From: CAZOSF01 sp964582415
GTDB lineage: Bacteria; Bacteroidota; Bacteroidia; Flavobacteriales; Flavobacteriaceae
Direction of reading: 5' to 3'
NCBI GenBank assembly: GCA_964582415.1
Contig: CAZOSF010000095.1
Coordinates: 1-6,672, forward strand
Length of the DNA stretch: 6,672 nucleotides
Positions 5,615 through 6,672 of the stretch are shown one piece after another. Position numbers and translations under genes: made by a program. The notes under the pieces were generated by a model that was not told the DNA's origin, did no database searches, and worked only from the letters and a program-made list of their open reading frames with translations. Every line of letters starts with the position of its first letter. Position 1 is the stretch's first letter.

Positions 5615-5759
5615 GACTGCAAATTTTAAAACTAATGACTCCGTGATTTTTCACTTTTAAAATTAGCACAGACTATAAGGAATAACTATGATAAATATCA
5701 TGTAAACCGCCCTTAATTCAGGGTTGAATGCGTGATTTACAAAGAGATGGCCGAGCGAT
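5615..5759. promoter_or_regulatory. intergenic region upstream of tonB, downstream of the MocA-like gene
   Basis: The longest gene-free stretch (145 bases). It should contain the tonB promoter on the minus strand, but I see no exact TAnnTTTG at a sensible distance; the nearest (TAAAATTTG, one base too long) is almost on top of the start codon. A 14-base inverted repeat, ATGATA-AA-TATCAT, lies at 5688-5701 and could be an operator. A weak CCCT/AGGG stem at 5710-5723 has no T-run and is not a convincing terminator for the MocA-like gene, so read-through into tonB is possible. Confidence 0.35.
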
Positions 5760-6368
5760 CTAGAATTCCGAGGACGCTTTCTGCAGCAAAGCATTATAGG
5801 CTTCAGGGGTATCCATGTCGTCCAGATAATTCTCCCCATAAATAGAAAGCAGTTTTTTGGAATGGCGACGGATTACAGTTTTGCCGCTTTCGTCTCCTTG
5901 AAGATTACTTAATTCATCAAAATAAATTTTGGGAAACAATGCGGGCACCCCTTTCCAGCCTCTCTCAGATTCCGATACCAGAATCTTTTCTGAATTTGAT
6001 GTAGATTTCTGAAGCATCGAAAGATAATGTGATTTCGGAATCAAGGGTTGATCCAACAATGAAATGAGCACACCATCAGCATTTGGAAAACGTTCAATTA
6101 AATTGGACATCCCTATTACAATGGAGTTCCCCATTCCTTTTTCCCATTCAGAATTTACAATTACAGAAAGTTGATGACCAAAGATCAGCTGCTCTTGAAT
6201 AGTATTTGCATCTGCACCTAGGACCAAAATAATGGGCTGTTCCAACTGTTGCAATACTTCAATGCGATACTGTAATAAAGTAGTATTTCCCCAAGGCAAC
6301 AATGCTTTAGGCCGCCCCATTCGGGTAGAACCTCCTGCGGCCAAGAGTAATTGAGGAACTTTAAGCAT
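5760..6368 (-). CDS. MocA/MobA-like molybdenum cofactor nucleotidyltransferase
   Basis: A 202-residue NTP-transferase-fold protein of the MobA/MocA family, which joins CMP or GMP to molybdopterin to make the dinucleotide cofactor. The nucleotide-binding loop LLAAGGSTRMGRPKALLPWG is at 8-27. The metal-binding Asp is in LLDQPLI (Asp106), with further family blocks KGMGNSIVIGM (77-87), GVPALFP (140-146), GDESGKT (158-164) and DMDTPEAY (184-191). DQP and GDxSG-type blocks plus the XdhC neighbour favour a MocA-type cytidylyltransferase serving a xanthine dehydrogenase-family enzyme rather than MobA, but the nucleotide preference is inferred. The start ATG overlaps the end of the upstream XdhC-family gene by eight bases, so the two are translationally coupled. 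The molybdoenzyme itself is not in the window. Confidence 0.88.
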   Translation of the reverse strand: MLKVPQLLLAAGGSTRMGRPKALLPWGNTTLLQYRIEVLQQLEQPIILVLGADANTIQEQLIFGHQLSVIVNSEWEKGMGNSIVIGMSNLIERFPNADGVLISLLDQPLIPKSHYLSMLQKSTSNSEKILVSESERGWKGVPALFPKIYFDELSNLQGDESGKTVIRRHSKKLLSIYGENYLDDMDTPEAYNALLQKASSEF

Positions 6369-6672
6369 GGATGCTTCCGCTTTTGTCCTTCAGTGCCATG
6401 GGCTGCTGTTTTCGTATGACACTAAGAATTTCAGATAAAACCGAGAGGGCAATCTCATGGGCACTTTCCGCACCAATATTGATGCCGGCAGGGCCATGAA
6501 CCTGTTCTATAAATGCAGGGTCTATGTCAGGAATGAACTCCAGGAGCTTGTCCAAAATTTCTTCCCGTCGCCGACTGGGACCCAAGAGCCCTAGATAGGC
6601 GGGGTGTGTGTCTTTTAATGCCATCAGGTACCGCACATCCTTGTTAAAGCTGTGGGTCATGATGATTAGTGC
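6361..6672 (-). CDS. XdhC/CoxI-family protein, C-terminal Rossmann domain only (5' end beyond window)
   Basis: The last 103 residues of an XdhC/CoxI-type protein, which protects molybdopterin, helps add its terminal sulfur and inserts it into xanthine dehydrogenase/CO dehydrogenase-family enzymes. The frame is open to the right edge and reads ALIIMTHSFNKDVRYLM, so the internal Met at 6660 is not the start. Family features are the THSFNKD segment, the YLGLLGPSRRREEIL block (usually GSxxR) and the closing HGPAGINIGAESAHEIALSVLSEI, which corresponds to the PxGLxIGAxxPxEIAxSIxAEI signature. The stop TAA overlaps the start of the MocA-like gene by eight bases. Pairing XdhC with MocA is the standard layout next to genes for molybdenum hydroxylases, which would be expected to the right of the window. 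Confidence 0.9.
   Translation of the reverse strand, partial: ALIIMTHSFNKDVRYLMALKDTHPAYLGLLGPSRRREEILDKLLEFIPDIDPAFIEQVHGPAGINIGAESAHEIALSVLSEILSVIRKQQPMALKDKSGSIHA

Noticed and set aside
5710..5723. CCCT/AGGG hairpin as terminator of the MocA-like gene
   Set aside because: The stem is only four base pairs and no T-run follows in either direction.

Overview
The window looks like ordinary chromosome from a member of the Bacteroidota, most likely a Flavobacteriia/Flavobacteriaceae-type bacterium. Three lines of evidence support this. The protein families are typical of that group: a cytosolic M14 peptidase, the small acidic protein next to aroB, stand-alone proline dehydrogenase, and a TonB with the PGCE motif. 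The upstream regions carry the Bacteroidota -7 promoter box TAnnTTTG. Start regions lack strong Shine-Dalgarno sequences. Base composition is moderately AT-rich. I saw no mobile element, phage gene, tRNA, rRNA or CRISPR array.

Layout: (1) bases 1-116 are an upstream region with three GTTTACA copies and a promoter, plus a possible divergent gene running off the left edge. (2) Bases 117-2303, plus strand, hold an M14 metallocarboxypeptidase, an Lrp/AsnC regulator and a DinB/YfiT-type putative metal enzyme; the last two overlap by one base (TAATG). (3) Bases 2300-3976, minus strand, hold aroB (3-dehydroquinate synthase) followed by a small protein with a very acidic tail. That protein's stop overlaps the convergent DinB stop, and its tail is interrupted by a 100-N assembly gap. 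(4) From 4040, plus strand, proline dehydrogenase begins, divergent from aroB with back-to-back -7 boxes; its C-terminal part is lost in a second 100-N gap. (5) A perfect inverted-repeat bidirectional terminator follows at 4820-4852. (6) From 5614 down to 4877, minus strand, is a TonB energy transducer. (7) From the right edge down to 5760, minus strand, are the end of an XdhC/CoxI-family gene and an overlapping MocA/MobA-like nucleotidyltransferase, a pair that matures molybdenum hydroxylases.

Functionally this is a set of small, mostly housekeeping transcription units rather than one system. They cover shikimate-pathway entry, proline catabolism, peptide trimming, outer-membrane energy transduction and molybdenum-cofactor maturation. 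The most solid unusual observations concern assembly and regulation. The first gap is flanked by an exact 23-base duplication, so it is probably an artefact, and collapsing it gives a clean 145-residue protein. The second gap must hide several hundred bases, because about 160 residues of proline dehydrogenase are missing. The aroB/proline dehydrogenase promoters form a near-palindrome. I did not find a convincing previously undescribed system. No gene-free stretch exceeds 300 bases; the longest is 5615-5759.
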